This document shows, in pieces, positions 7,892 to 16,989 of a DNA stretch of 64,000 nucleotides. The position numbers were made by a program, and so were the translations under genes. A model generated the notes under the pieces. The model was not told the DNA's origin. It was given only the letters and a program-made list of their open reading frames with translations, and did no database searches. The stretch comes from Brucella anthropi_A. Lineage in GTDB: Bacteria > Pseudomonadota > Alphaproteobacteria > Rhizobiales > Rhizobiaceae. The stretch covers positions 248,001-312,000 of the forward strand of contig NZ_LQBD01000001.1 of NCBI RefSeq assembly GCF_046630315.1. Direction: 5' to 3'. The first letter of the stretch is position 1. Each line of letters begins with the position of its first letter.

Positions 7892-8207
7892 GATAAAAAC
7901 CTTTCATTAAACGTTCAGGTCCCCGAATGAAAAGGCATAAAGATCATAAACCGCGAGGTGAAATAAACTGACGGAAAGCGCTTTAACATTATTTGACTTA
8001 CATGCTCTTTCCATTTCTATTTTCTATCTACGTGAGCACCAGCGGGATCGAAACCCAAAAGATTGTCCGACAAAACAAAGGCTGACATTTATCCAATCTG
8101 GCGTATATTCGCTAATGCTTAAACTCTTGATATGTGAATGGAGGGAGTCTCGCAGGCAAGCCTGCCGAGTGTCATGACCCGAGAGAGGTTGGGTATACGG
8201 AGGATAG
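7892..8207. other. Intergenic region, promoters only
   Basis: This 316-bp spacer separates the divergent secreted-protein gene and the dehydrogenase. It is AT-rich around 7960-8020. I see no ORF, repeat or RNA signature. The ribosome binding site GGAGG for the next gene is at about 8199. Confidence 0.4.
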
Positions 8208-9254
8208 ATGCAGAACGACGGTTCAATCGCAGTCGATAGTTCGGAACTGGAAATACGTGTATTGCGCGCGCTTCTCGATGCAGGAGCCAGCGCGCCGTCG
8301 GCGGAGGCGGCGACCCGCGCCATGATGCATGCGTCGCTCGTTGGGGTGGACAGCCACGGCGTGCGCCTTGTCGAACATTATTGTCGGGTGCTGGCAGGCG
8401 GACGTCTTGCCAAGGACCCGCAACTCGTCGTCGAGCAAAAGGGGGCTGCAAGTGCTCTCATCCATGGTGGAGATGGGCTCGGTCATTATGCCATGTATCG
8501 TGCGGTTGAAATTGGGGCCGATCTGGCAAGCCAGGCGGGGGTGGCCGGCGTGGGGATCACGCATTCCTCGCATATCGGGGCCGCCGGCGCCTATGCGCTG
8601 GAGGGGGCGCAACGCGGTTTCATCACGCTTGCGACGACCAATACGGATTCGATCGTTTCGCTGTTCGACGGCTCGACCCGGTTTCACGGCACGAACCCGT
8701 TTGCCATCGGTGCTCCTGTACCCGGCGAAGACCCGTGGCTTCTCGATATGGCAACGTCATCGATCCCGATGAACCGCGTTATGCTTTATCGTTCGCTGAA
8801 CAAGACTTTGCCCGATGGCGTCGCGGCCGATAATAGCGGTCGCCCGACGATCGATCCGAACGAGGCGGAGATGCTGCTTCCGCTTGGCGGGACGGATTTC
8901 GGTTTCAAGGGGGCGGCGCTTGCGGGCCTCGCTACGCTGCTTTCGGCGGTCCTGACCGGCTCGACGCTCGATACCGATTTCATCCCGATGTATGGCAGTG
9001 ACGATATATCGACACCGCGCAATATGGGGCATTTCGTGCTCGTCATCGATCCGGCAAAATTTGCCGGGGCGGAAATCTTCGCTTCCGGCATCAAGACATA
9101 TCTCGCCGCATTACGCAGCGCCCCTTCGCGCGAAGGGGGCGGAAAGGTCATGGCGCCCGGCGACCGCGAATGGGCGGAGCGAAGCCGCCGCGAGGGTGAG
9201 GGCATCCCCATTGATCGCGATACGGCGAAGTTCCTTGGGTTCTTGAAAGATTGA
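8208..9254 (+). CDS. Ldh-family (malate/L-lactate/ureidoglycolate-type) NAD(P) dehydrogenase
   Basis: A 348-aa member of the LDH2/MDG2 oxidoreductase family, cytosolic NAD(P)-dependent 2-hydroxyacid or delta1-piperideine-2-carboxylate-type reductases. The signature GVDSHGVRLVEHY (about residues 46-58) carries the catalytic His, and ITHSSHIGAAGAYAL and TNTDSIV... correspond to the cofactor-binding core. The substrate cannot be read from sequence. The start has a strong upstream GGAGG. An MFS transporter follows in the same direction after 119 nt, suggesting uptake and oxidation of one substrate. Confidence 0.88.
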   Translation: MQNDGSIAVDSSELEIRVLRALLDAGASAPSAEAATRAMMHASLVGVDSHGVRLVEHYCRVLAGGRLAKDPQLVVEQKGAASALIHGGDGLGHYAMYRAVEIGADLASQAGVAGVGITHSSHIGAAGAYALEGAQRGFITLATTNTDSIVSLFDGSTRFHGTNPFAIGAPVPGEDPWLLDMATSSIPMNRVMLYRSLNKTLPDGVAADNSGRPTIDPNEAEMLLPLGGTDFGFKGAALAGLATLLSAVLTGSTLDTDFIPMYGSDDISTPRNMGHFVLVIDPAKFAGAEIFASGIKTYLAALRSAPSREGGGKVMAPGDREWAERSRREGEGIPIDRDTAKFLGFLKD

Positions 9255-9373
9255 GCGGCTCGTCCGCCGTTTGTGGATCGTCTTCCGCGACCGATGCCGT
9301 CGGAAGGATCAACTGTCAGGAGTGCGCCCGATTACCGGGTTTGACGACAAACAACCTTGGGAGGTTTGTATAA

Positions 9374-10690
9374 ATGGAAGGTCCTAAGAGCGCTCCGGTT
9401 GGCGCGACCAAGGTACGCTATTTCATCCTGTTCATGTGTTTCGTGGGTATTACGATCAATTACCTCGACCGTGCGAACATGAGTGTGGCGCTGCCATTCA
9501 TCGATTCCGAATTGAATCTGAACCTTACGAATACCGAAAAGGGCTTGATCCTCGGTGCCTTTTTCTGGGCCTATGACGGCATGATGCTGTTCGCGGGCTG
9601 GATCACCGACAAGATGGGTGCACGCAAGACTTTCTCGCTTGCTGCGATCTGGTGGTCGGCATTTACCGCATTGACCCCGCTGGCAAACAGTTTCTGGAGC
9701 TTCTTTGCCGTTCGCTTCGCGCTCGGTGCAGGTGAGGCACCGGCCTATCCTGCGGCAACCAAGGCCGCGTCGCGCTGGTTTCCCAAGAGCGAGCGTGCCT
9801 TGGCAACGGCTGTGATCGATTCCGGCTCTCGCGTCGGCACCGTACTGGCGCTGCCAATCGTCACGGCCATTATTGCCTTCGCTACCTGGCATTATTCATT
9901 CGTGATTCTGGGTGCTGTCGGTATCCTGTGGGCATTCTTCTGGTACGTTAATTACCGTGACCCGGCCGAGCATCCCCGCGCCAATGAACTTGAGCGTCAA
10001 TACATCATCGAAAATGGCGGCCGTACCGCAGCAACCGACGACCCGGAAGCCGTAAAAATTCGTTGGATCGATCTATTCCGCTACCGCACGGTTTGGGGGA
10101 TGATGATCGGCTTTTTCTGCCTCAACTTCGTGATCTACTTCTTCCTGACCTGGTTCCCGACCTATCTCAAGACTGCACGCGGCCTGAATCTCGCCGAGCT
10201 CGGTCTCTATGGAATGTTGCCGGGACTGTCGGCTGTCGTTACGGCATGGATAGCAGGTGCGGCCGCAGATCGTGCAATCCGCAACGGTGCAAATGTAACC
10301 ACCGTTCGTAAGGTTATCATGGTGGGCGGCATGCTTGGCGGCGCTGCAATTTTGCCTGCCGCAATGGTGGAATCGCTTTATCTGGCGCTGTTCTTCCTTG
10401 CGATCTCCTATAGCAGCCTCGCCATCGCAGCGACTGCGATCTGGTCACTGCCGGCTGACGTTGCACCAAGTTCGCGTCATGTGGCCTCCATTGGCGGCAT
10501 CCAGAACTTTGCCTCCAACATTGCGGGCATCATCAGCCCGTTCCTGTTCGGCTTTTTGCTCGATATGTTCAATGGCAGCTACACGCCTTCATTCATGATG
10601 GCTGCGTGTATGGCGCTGGTCGGTGCGTTTTCCTACGCCTTCATTGTTGGCCGCGCCGAACCGCTTCCGGTTTTGCCGCCGCGAAAATAA
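9374..10690 (+). CDS. MFS transporter, anion:cation symporter (ACS) type
   Basis: A 438-aa 12-segment major facilitator. The N-terminal ITINYLDRANMSVALPFI and the loop GWITDKMGARKTF (G-x3-D-x2-G-x-R-K) are typical of the ACS family of organic anion (sugar acid, hydroxyacid) symporters. It follows the Ldh-family dehydrogenase and likely imports its substrate. The ribosome binding site GGGAGG is about 10 nt before the ATG. A Rho-independent terminator follows. Confidence 0.9.
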   Translation: MEGPKSAPVGATKVRYFILFMCFVGITINYLDRANMSVALPFIDSELNLNLTNTEKGLILGAFFWAYDGMMLFAGWITDKMGARKTFSLAAIWWSAFTALTPLANSFWSFFAVRFALGAGEAPAYPAATKAASRWFPKSERALATAVIDSGSRVGTVLALPIVTAIIAFATWHYSFVILGAVGILWAFFWYVNYRDPAEHPRANELERQYIIENGGRTAATDDPEAVKIRWIDLFRYRTVWGMMIGFFCLNFVIYFFLTWFPTYLKTARGLNLAELGLYGMLPGLSAVVTAWIAGAAADRAIRNGANVTTVRKVIMVGGMLGGAAILPAAMVESLYLALFFLAISYSSLAIAATAIWSLPADVAPSSRHVASIGGIQNFASNIAGIISPFLFGFLLDMFNGSYTPSFMMAACMALVGAFSYAFIVGRAEPLPVLPPRK

Positions 10691-10715
10691 TCCGCCACAG
10701 GCTCTTAACCAACAG

Positions 10716-10755
10716 AAAGGCGCAGCGATTTTCGTTGCGCCTTTTGTTTTTCTGG
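10716..10755 (+). terminator. Rho-independent terminator after the MFS gene
   Basis: Arms AAAGGCGCA and TGCGCCTTT, with additional CG pairing inside, are followed by TTTTGTTTTT. It closes the dehydrogenase-transporter unit. Confidence 0.8.
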
Positions 10756-10882
10756 TTGCCCCGACCCGTTATTTTTAAGTCCACGCCATCCCGATGGATT
10801 GACACCTTTACGTTCTCAGCTATTCTTTTATAAAAGTCTATATAACATAATTGTGGAACAAGTTGAAAATGGGGGTTTTGCC

Positions 10883-12409
10883 TTGCGGATCAAACTAGCA
10901 TTCCTTCTGGCTTCTGCCATGATCTTTAGCCCCGGCGTTTCGCTGGCACAGGACAAGGGCGGCATCATCAATGTCGCCACCATCGGCGAGCCGCCGACGC
11001 TCGATCCGATGGTATCCACTGCCGATCTTGTGGGTATCGTCACGCAGCATATTTTCGAAACGCTCTATACGTTCGATAAGGAATGGAAGCCGACGCCATT
11101 GCTGGCCGAAAGCCTGCCTGAAATCAGCCCAGACGGAAAAACATACACCATCAAGCTGCGCTCCGGCATCAAGTTCCATGATGGCAGCGACATGACGTCG
11201 GAAGATGTGGTTGCATCATTGCAGCGCTGGACAAAACTGGCATCACGTGGGAAGCAGGCCTCGGTCTTCATCGAAGACATTGCCGCGACCGATCCCGCAA
11301 CAGTGACCATAACGCTCAAGCAGCCTTATGCGCCATTGACCTCCCTGCTCGCTTTCAACAACTCTGCGGCGATTATCATCCCATCCGAAAAGCAGGCAGA
11401 GCCGATGAATGAATTTATCGGCACCGGCCCCTATATGCTTAAGGAGCGCAAGGCGGATCAGTATATTCAGCTCGTGCGTTTCGATGGTTATAAGCCGCGC
11501 GACGGCGAGAGTGACGGTTACGGCGGTGCGCGTCATCAATATCTTGATGAAATCCGCTTCGTATCGGTCCCGGACGCCAACACCCGTGTCGAGGCGGCGG
11601 TTTCCGGACAATATGATTATGTCGACTCCATTCCGGTTGAATCGTTTGACAAGATCAAGGCTTCGACGGCTTCTCAGCCATTGCTTCTGAAGCCCTTCGG
11701 CTATCCTGTCTTCGTGTTCAACACCAAGGAAGGCGTGGCATCGAAACTGCCCGTCCGGAAGGCTGTAACACAGGCATTGAGTATGGAAGACATGCTTGCA
11801 GCCGCATTTGGCAGCACGGAATTCTACGCATTGGACGGCGCTTTCTACCCGTCCAATTTTGTCTGGAATACGGAAGCGGGGGTCGAAGGGAATTACAATG
11901 TCGCTCAGCCGGAAGCCGCGGCGGAAGCATTGAAGGCTGCCGGTTATAATGGTGAACCGCTGCGTATCCTGACCAGTCGCCAATATGAGTTCCATTACAA
12001 GATGGCGCAGGTTGCCGCCGAATATTTGAAGCTTGCCGGTTTCAATGTGGACTTGCAGGTCGTCGATTGGGCGACACTGACACAGCGCCGTGCTGATCCC
12101 AAGCTCTGGGACATCTACATAACGCACAGCCCCTTCCTGCCGGAGCCTGCATTGATCGGCTCGTTGTCAACCAGTTCGCCAGGCTGGTGGGAGACACCTG
12201 CGCGTAAAGCGGTGGTCGATGCCTTCACATCCGAATCCAATCTGGAGAAGCGCGTTGCGCTATGGGCAGATGTTCAGAAAACGATCTACGACGAACTGCC
12301 CCTCATCAAGATCGGTGATTTCAACGCTGTTGCGGCCATTTCGACCAAGCTGGAGGGCGTCGAGCCAGCACCGTGGCCCTATTTCTGGAATGCTTCGCTG
12401 AAGAAGTAA
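10883..12409 (+). CDS. Peptide/nickel-type ABC transporter substrate-binding protein
   Basis: An SBP family 5 lipoprotein-like or periplasmic binding protein of about 508 aa. The signal peptide (LAFLLASAMIFSPGVSLAQ) is followed by the family signature TLDPMVSTADLVGIVTQHIFETLY and the downstream SPDGKTYTIKLRSGIKFHDG. I place the start at the TTG at 10883, 8 nt after GGGGG, because it gives a compact signal peptide; an open frame extends to 10799 without a convincing alternative. First gene of a dipeptide-type ABC and amino-acid-catabolism operon. Confidence 0.85.
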   Translation: MRIKLAFLLASAMIFSPGVSLAQDKGGIINVATIGEPPTLDPMVSTADLVGIVTQHIFETLYTFDKEWKPTPLLAESLPEISPDGKTYTIKLRSGIKFHDGSDMTSEDVVASLQRWTKLASRGKQASVFIEDIAATDPATVTITLKQPYAPLTSLLAFNNSAAIIIPSEKQAEPMNEFIGTGPYMLKERKADQYIQLVRFDGYKPRDGESDGYGGARHQYLDEIRFVSVPDANTRVEAAVSGQYDYVDSIPVESFDKIKASTASQPLLLKPFGYPVFVFNTKEGVASKLPVRKAVTQALSMEDMLAAAFGSTEFYALDGAFYPSNFVWNTEAGVEGNYNVAQPEAAAEALKAAGYNGEPLRILTSRQYEFHYKMAQVAAEYLKLAGFNVDLQVVDWATLTQRRADPKLWDIYITHSPFLPEPALIGSLSTSSPGWWETPARKAVVDAFTSESNLEKRVALWADVQKTIYDELPLIKIGDFNAVAAISTKLEGVEPAPWPYFWNASLKK

Positions 12410-12480
12410 TTCCCGGCAATGCGAATGCCGGCCGGAGGGACGGCATTCGCTGAATGGTTCAATCTGGAGAATCCGATCGC

Positions 12481-13422
12481 ATGTTGCGCTATATCCTTCA
12501 GCGGTTTGTCGGCATGGCTGTCGTCATGTTTCTGGTTGTGACGATCGTGTTCGTTATCGTCCGGGTCACGCCCGGTGATCCTGCCGCCGTCATGCTTGGG
12601 CCGGACGCATCTGCACAGGATATAGCCGATCTGCGCGCCCGGCTCGGTCTCGATCAGTCGCTGGTCATTCAATACTTTTACTACATTGGCCAGCTGCTGA
12701 AAGGCGATCTCGGACAGTCGATCTTTCTCAACATGCCGGTTGGCACAGCGTTGTTCGACCGGGCCGAACCGACATTCTTTCTGACGGTTCTTTCTCTTCT
12801 TATCGCCTGCGTTATCGCGCTGCCGGTCGGCATTTATGCGGCCTACCGGCGCGGTTCCTTTGTCGATCAGGCGGCAACAATGGTCGCTATGCTTGCGGCA
12901 AGTATTCCGAGCTTCTGGCTGGGTCTCATCCTGATACAGTTTTTCGCGGTTCGGCTGAATCTGTTTCCGGTGTCCGGCTATGGCGGTCCGGGTTCGAGCT
13001 TTATCGATCGGATGTATCATCTGATCCTGCCGGCCTTTGCGCTGGGGCTGGTTTCATCCGCTCTGATCCTGCGTTTTACCCGAGCTTCGATGCTTGATGT
13101 TCTGGGCGATGATTACATCCGCACGGCACGGGCAAAAGGATTGATCGAGCGCCGTGTGATTATGAAACACGCCTTGAAAAATGCTCTCATCCCGATCCTG
13201 ACGGTCATCGGCCTGACCGCAGCTGTTCTGATTTCCGGAGCAGTGGTGACGGAAACGGTGTTCGGATTGCCAGGGGTTGGGAATCTTGTCGTATCTGCTG
13301 TCTTGCGGCGAGATTATCCGGTTATTCAGGGTGCCCTATTAGTCATAGCAGGGCTCTATGTCCTGATCAATTTCATCATCGACATGCTTTATCTGTTCGT
13401 AGATCCCAGGGTTCGTTACTGA
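12481..13422 (+). CDS. Dipeptide-type ABC transporter permease, DppB family
   Basis: A 313-aa inner-membrane permease. The N-terminal MLRYILQRFVGM helix and the C-terminal cytoplasmic EAA loop (GDDYIRTARAKGLIERRV, about residues 210-227) are typical of DppB/OppB. The ATG at 12481 follows GGAGA; the frame is open to 12454. It overlaps the next permease by one base. Confidence 0.92.
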   Translation: MLRYILQRFVGMAVVMFLVVTIVFVIVRVTPGDPAAVMLGPDASAQDIADLRARLGLDQSLVIQYFYYIGQLLKGDLGQSIFLNMPVGTALFDRAEPTFFLTVLSLLIACVIALPVGIYAAYRRGSFVDQAATMVAMLAASIPSFWLGLILIQFFAVRLNLFPVSGYGGPGSSFIDRMYHLILPAFALGLVSSALILRFTRASMLDVLGDDYIRTARAKGLIERRVIMKHALKNALIPILTVIGLTAAVLISGAVVTETVFGLPGVGNLVVSAVLRRDYPVIQGALLVIAGLYVLINFIIDMLYLFVDPRVRY

Positions 13423-14297
13423 TGGCCGATCTTGTTACGACCACACAAAAAACCACTTCGGAGAGTGCATTGTTCATCTGTCGGCTGTTTAAACGCAAGA
13501 CAGTGGCGGCTGGTATTATTGTGCTTGCGGCCTTTGCTATTCTTGCGTTACTGGCGCCTTGGATCGCACCTTACTCACCTTCGAAGCTATCCATCGTCAA
13601 CCGCCTCAAGCCGCCGAGCGAGATGTTCTGGTTTGGTACAGATGAATTCGGACGTGATGTGTTTTCGCGCACGATCTATGCCGGGAGGCTGTCGCTCATG
13701 GTGGGAGCGGCGGTCGTCGTCCTGTCTGCGATGATAGGGGTGACTCTCGGATTGCTTGCAGGCTTCTTTCAGCGTCTGGACACGCCCATCGCTCGCCTTA
13801 TCGACGCGATGATGGCATTCCCAGACATTCTGCTGGCCATTGCGCTGGTTGCCGCACTCGGCCCATCGCTGGCGACGGTTATTGTTGCGTTGTCTGTTGT
13901 TTATTCACCGAGGCTGGCGCGCATCGTGCGCGCCTCAACGCTGGTGATCCGCGAATTGCCTTATGTCGAGGCGGCTCAATCGCTTGGAATTTCAACATTC
14001 CACATCATGACGCGGCACGTGCTGAGGAATCTGGTCTCGCCCATCATCGTGCAATGTACCTTCCTGTTTGCGAGCGCAATGCTAGCCGAAGCAGGGCTTT
14101 CCTTTCTCGGTCTCGGCGTAAGCCCGGAAATTCCAACCTGGGGAACGATGATCGCCGCTGGGCGTCAATATATCGGTCAGGCCGACTGGATGACCTATTT
14201 CCCAGGCTTCGCCATCATTCTTTCCGTCCTCTCTCTCCAGATGGTGGGGGACAGACTACGTGACATGCTCGATCCAAGACTGCGAAGGGATTTGTAA
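13422..14297 (+). CDS. Dipeptide-type ABC transporter permease, DppC family
   Basis: A 291-aa second permease. It has an N-terminal helix, the DppC signature FWFGTDEFGRDVFSRTIYAG (about residues 68-87) and the EAA loop (YVEAAQSLGISTFHI). It forms the transmembrane heterodimer with the preceding gene product. It is followed immediately by the amidohydrolase gene. Confidence 0.93.
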   Translation: MADLVTTTQKTTSESALFICRLFKRKTVAAGIIVLAAFAILALLAPWIAPYSPSKLSIVNRLKPPSEMFWFGTDEFGRDVFSRTIYAGRLSLMVGAAVVVLSAMIGVTLGLLAGFFQRLDTPIARLIDAMMAFPDILLAIALVAALGPSLATVIVALSVVYSPRLARIVRASTLVIRELPYVEAAQSLGISTFHIMTRHVLRNLVSPIIVQCTFLFASAMLAEAGLSFLGLGVSPEIPTWGTMIAAGRQYIGQADWMTYFPGFAIILSVLSLQMVGDRLRDMLDPRLRRDL

Positions 14298-14298
14298 T

Positions 14299-15507
14299 AT
14301 GATTTCCGGTGAACAGGCGAAGCCGCTTCTCGTCACCAATGTCAAGCCGGTGGCTTTCGGTGCAGAGCATTCCGATACGACGACCGATATCCTGGTGGGG
14401 AAAGACGGCAAAATCAGCGCCATCGGCAAGTCGTTGAATGCGCCGGTTGATGCTGAGCGCATCGACGGCCAAGGAGCATGGATCTCGCCTGGTTGGGTTG
14501 ATCTGCATGTCCATATCTGGCATGGCGGTACGGACATTTCGATACGCCCTTCCGAGTGCGGCGCTGAACGAGGTGTGACGACGCTTGTTGATGCCGGTTC
14601 GGCGGGTGAGGCCAATTTCCACGGCTTCCGGGAGTTTATCATCGAACCGGCAAAGGAGCGGATCAAGGCGTTCCTCAATCTTGGCTCCATTGGCCTTGTC
14701 GCCTGTAATCGGGTCCCGGAACTACGCGATATCAAGGATATCGATCTCGACCGCATTCTTGAATGTTACGCAGCCAACAGTGAGCATATTGTCGGGATCA
14801 AGGTCCGGGCCAGCCATGTCATAACCGGGTCATGGGGCGTTACGCCGGTCAAGCTTGGCAAGAAGATCGCCAAGATACTCAAAGTGCCTATGATGGTGCA
14901 TGTAGGCGAGCCGCCCGCGCTCTATGACGAGGTTCTTGAAATTCTCGGCCCTGGCGATGTGGTCACGCATTGCTTCAACGGCAAGTCCGGCTCCAGCATC
15001 ATGGAAGACGAAGACCTGTTCAACCTCGCGGAACGCTGCGCCGGCGAAGGTATCCGGCTTGATATCGGCCATGGCGGGGCCTCCTTCTCGTTCAAGGTTG
15101 CTGAAGCGGCAATTGAACGTGGCCTGCTTCCGTTCTCAATCTCGACGGACCTGCATGGCCATTCGATGAACTTCCCTGTCTGGGATCTGGCGACAACCAT
15201 GTCCAAGCTGCTGTCGGTCAACATGCCGTTCGAAAATGTCATCGAAGCTGTCACGCACAATCCGGCGTCGGTGATCAAGCTCTCGATGGAAAACCGGCTT
15301 TCGATAGGCCAGCGCGCAGATTTCACGATCTTTGATCTGGTCGACGCCGACCTGGAAGCGACGGATTCCAATGGCGATGTGTCTCGCCTGAACAGGCTTT
15401 TTGAACCCCGCTACGCAGTCATCGGTGCCGAGGCCATTGCGGCCAGCCGCTATGTACCGCGTGCGCGCAAACTTGTTCGTCATAGCCATGGCTATTCGTG
15501 GCGCTGA
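14299..15507 (+). CDS. Amidohydrolase/deacetylase of the EF_0837/AHA_3915 type
   Basis: A 402-aa metal-dependent amidohydrolase (urease/dihydroorotase fold). The HxH metal motif VDLHVHIWHGG is near residue 72, a Lys in GIKVRASHV (about residue 170) is the expected carbamylated ligand, and VHVGE, THCFNG and STDLHG supply the remaining metal ligands. Members are commonly paired with a SelA-like PLP enzyme, as here, in catabolism of amino-sugar acids or acylated amino acids. The start at 14299 is two bases after the DppC stop. Confidence 0.85.
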   Translation: MISGEQAKPLLVTNVKPVAFGAEHSDTTTDILVGKDGKISAIGKSLNAPVDAERIDGQGAWISPGWVDLHVHIWHGGTDISIRPSECGAERGVTTLVDAGSAGEANFHGFREFIIEPAKERIKAFLNLGSIGLVACNRVPELRDIKDIDLDRILECYAANSEHIVGIKVRASHVITGSWGVTPVKLGKKIAKILKVPMMVHVGEPPALYDEVLEILGPGDVVTHCFNGKSGSSIMEDEDLFNLAERCAGEGIRLDIGHGGASFSFKVAEAAIERGLLPFSISTDLHGHSMNFPVWDLATTMSKLLSVNMPFENVIEAVTHNPASVIKLSMENRLSIGQRADFTIFDLVDADLEATDSNGDVSRLNRLFEPRYAVIGAEAIAASRYVPRARKLVRHSHGYSWR

Positions 15508-15568
15508 CACTGTCGGCGCAGCATTGAATTTGCGGGAATGTCCCGTGACGAAATGATGAGGAAAATTC

Positions 15569-16063
15569 GTGTCTCATTCTCCCCAAACGACCGAACTACA
15601 GCAGTCCCCCTATACCCGACTAGCCTCGCTCGGCATAACTTTGCCGCCGCCGCCTCCGCCGATCGCAAATTTTGTCACGCATGTTCGGGAAGGCAATATT
15701 CTTTATCTTTCCGGGCAGGGGCCGCGGGAAGAGAGTGGACATTTGCGTGCGGGTAAAGTCGGTGGCGATGTCGGCGTGGATCAGGCCTATCAGGATGCTC
15801 GTCTGACTGGCATCAATCTGCTGGCCGTCATGCATGAGGCGCTTGGCGACCTTTCCCGCGTGAAGCGTGTGGTAAAGCTCTTGGGCATGGTCAATGCCGT
15901 GCCGGAGTTCGAACTGCATCCCAATGTCATCAACGGCTGTTCCGATCTTTTTATCGAAGTGTTCGGTGCTGCCGGACAGCACGCGCGTTCAGCCGTGGGC
16001 TTCGGTTCCTTGCCGGGCAATATCACGGTTGAAATCGAAGCGATCGTCGCCCTGAACGACTAG
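15569..16063 (+). CDS. RidA-family (YjgF/YER057c/UK114) protein
   Basis: A 164-aa RidA-family member. The GTG start at 15569 is preceded by GATGAGGAAAA. It has the trimer-forming fold with NILYLSGQGP and, towards the end, HARSAVGFGSLPGNITVEIEAI, where the Arg in ARSAVG is the substrate-carboxylate-binding residue of imine deaminases. In this operon it probably removes reactive enamine/imine intermediates made by the PLP enzyme. It is longer than classical RidA (about 130 aa) because of an N-terminal extension. Confidence 0.88.
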   Translation: MSHSPQTTELQQSPYTRLASLGITLPPPPPPIANFVTHVREGNILYLSGQGPREESGHLRAGKVGGDVGVDQAYQDARLTGINLLAVMHEALGDLSRVKRVVKLLGMVNAVPEFELHPNVINGCSDLFIEVFGAAGQHARSAVGFGSLPGNITVEIEAIVALND

Positions 16064-16070
16064 GACAGCG

Positions 16071-16898
16071 TCAATGATTGCGCCAACCCATCAGCTTTTC
16101 GATCTTCGCTGCCGAAGCGCGCACCTGACTGGTGTAGCGGCCTTCGTCGGAAAGCACTTTCTGTTCCGGGAGCACGATGGAGATCGTCGCAACGCATTGT
16201 CCATCGCGGTCGCAGATGGGGGAAGCAATACAGGCAACCGCATAATCGGATTCTGCAATCTGGATCGAGAGCCGCTCGTCAAATGCCTTCGCAGCAGCCT
16301 CCGAAAGGCTTGTGGCGTCTATTTCGGCCCGGCCAGTCGGAGACGTCCGGGCGCAGCGTTTAAACAGCTCGACCCGCTCGTTCGCGGGCAAATGGCCAAC
16401 AAGAAGGCGGCCGGACGCGGTCCAGTTCAAAGGTACTCTTGTGCCGACACGCGAGGCAACCTGAAACGGGCTCGGTCCGTCGGCCATGGCCAGAACGAGC
16501 ATGTGGTCACCATCCCGACCGCACAGCTGAACAGCTTCGTTCGCTTCACGGCACAGATTATGCATTTCGTGTGTGGCAACGCTCATGAAATCAAGCGAGC
16601 GCGCATAAGCAAGACCGTAGTGATAGAGCCGGGCACCAAGCCAGATAGCGCCATCCGCGTTGCGGGCGAGCATGTTCTTTTCAACCAGATCGTCAATGGT
16701 CACATAGACGGTCGACAAGGGCGCCTTGATTGCTTTGGCAATTGCATAAGGGCCAGCCGGAGCACCGGTTTCATAAAGATAGTCAATCACCTGCAATGCG
16801 CGATCGATACCGCTCACGCGCGAACGGCGTGTCGATTTGGTTTCGATGTCGTCCACGGGGGAGGTTTCGGCGGGGACAGCGGATGATGATGCGCTCAC
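16071..16898 (-). CDS. IclR-family transcriptional regulator
   Basis: A 275-aa regulator with an N-terminal winged helix (about residues 28-90, GIDRALQVIDYLYE...) and a C-terminal IclR effector domain (about 105-270, including LNWTASGRLLVGHL). It is encoded opposite to the surrounding ABC/catabolic genes and divergent from the SelA-like gene, so it is probably the local regulator. The effector is unknown. Confidence 0.9.
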   Translation of the reverse strand: MSASSSAVPAETSPVDDIETKSTRRSRVSGIDRALQVIDYLYETGAPAGPYAIAKAIKAPLSTVYVTIDDLVEKNMLARNADGAIWLGARLYHYGLAYARSLDFMSVATHEMHNLCREANEAVQLCGRDGDHMLVLAMADGPSPFQVASRVGTRVPLNWTASGRLLVGHLPANERVELFKRCARTSPTGRAEIDATSLSEAAAKAFDERLSIQIAESDYAVACIASPICDRDGQCVATISIVLPEQKVLSDEGRYTSQVRASAAKIEKLMGWRNH

Positions 16899-16989
16899 GC
16901 AAGTGCTCCATATGAAATTCGAGAAGTTGTTACATTATTATGGCATATCTGTCGATGGCCGAACCGGCGAAAGAAGTGGGAGAAATGAC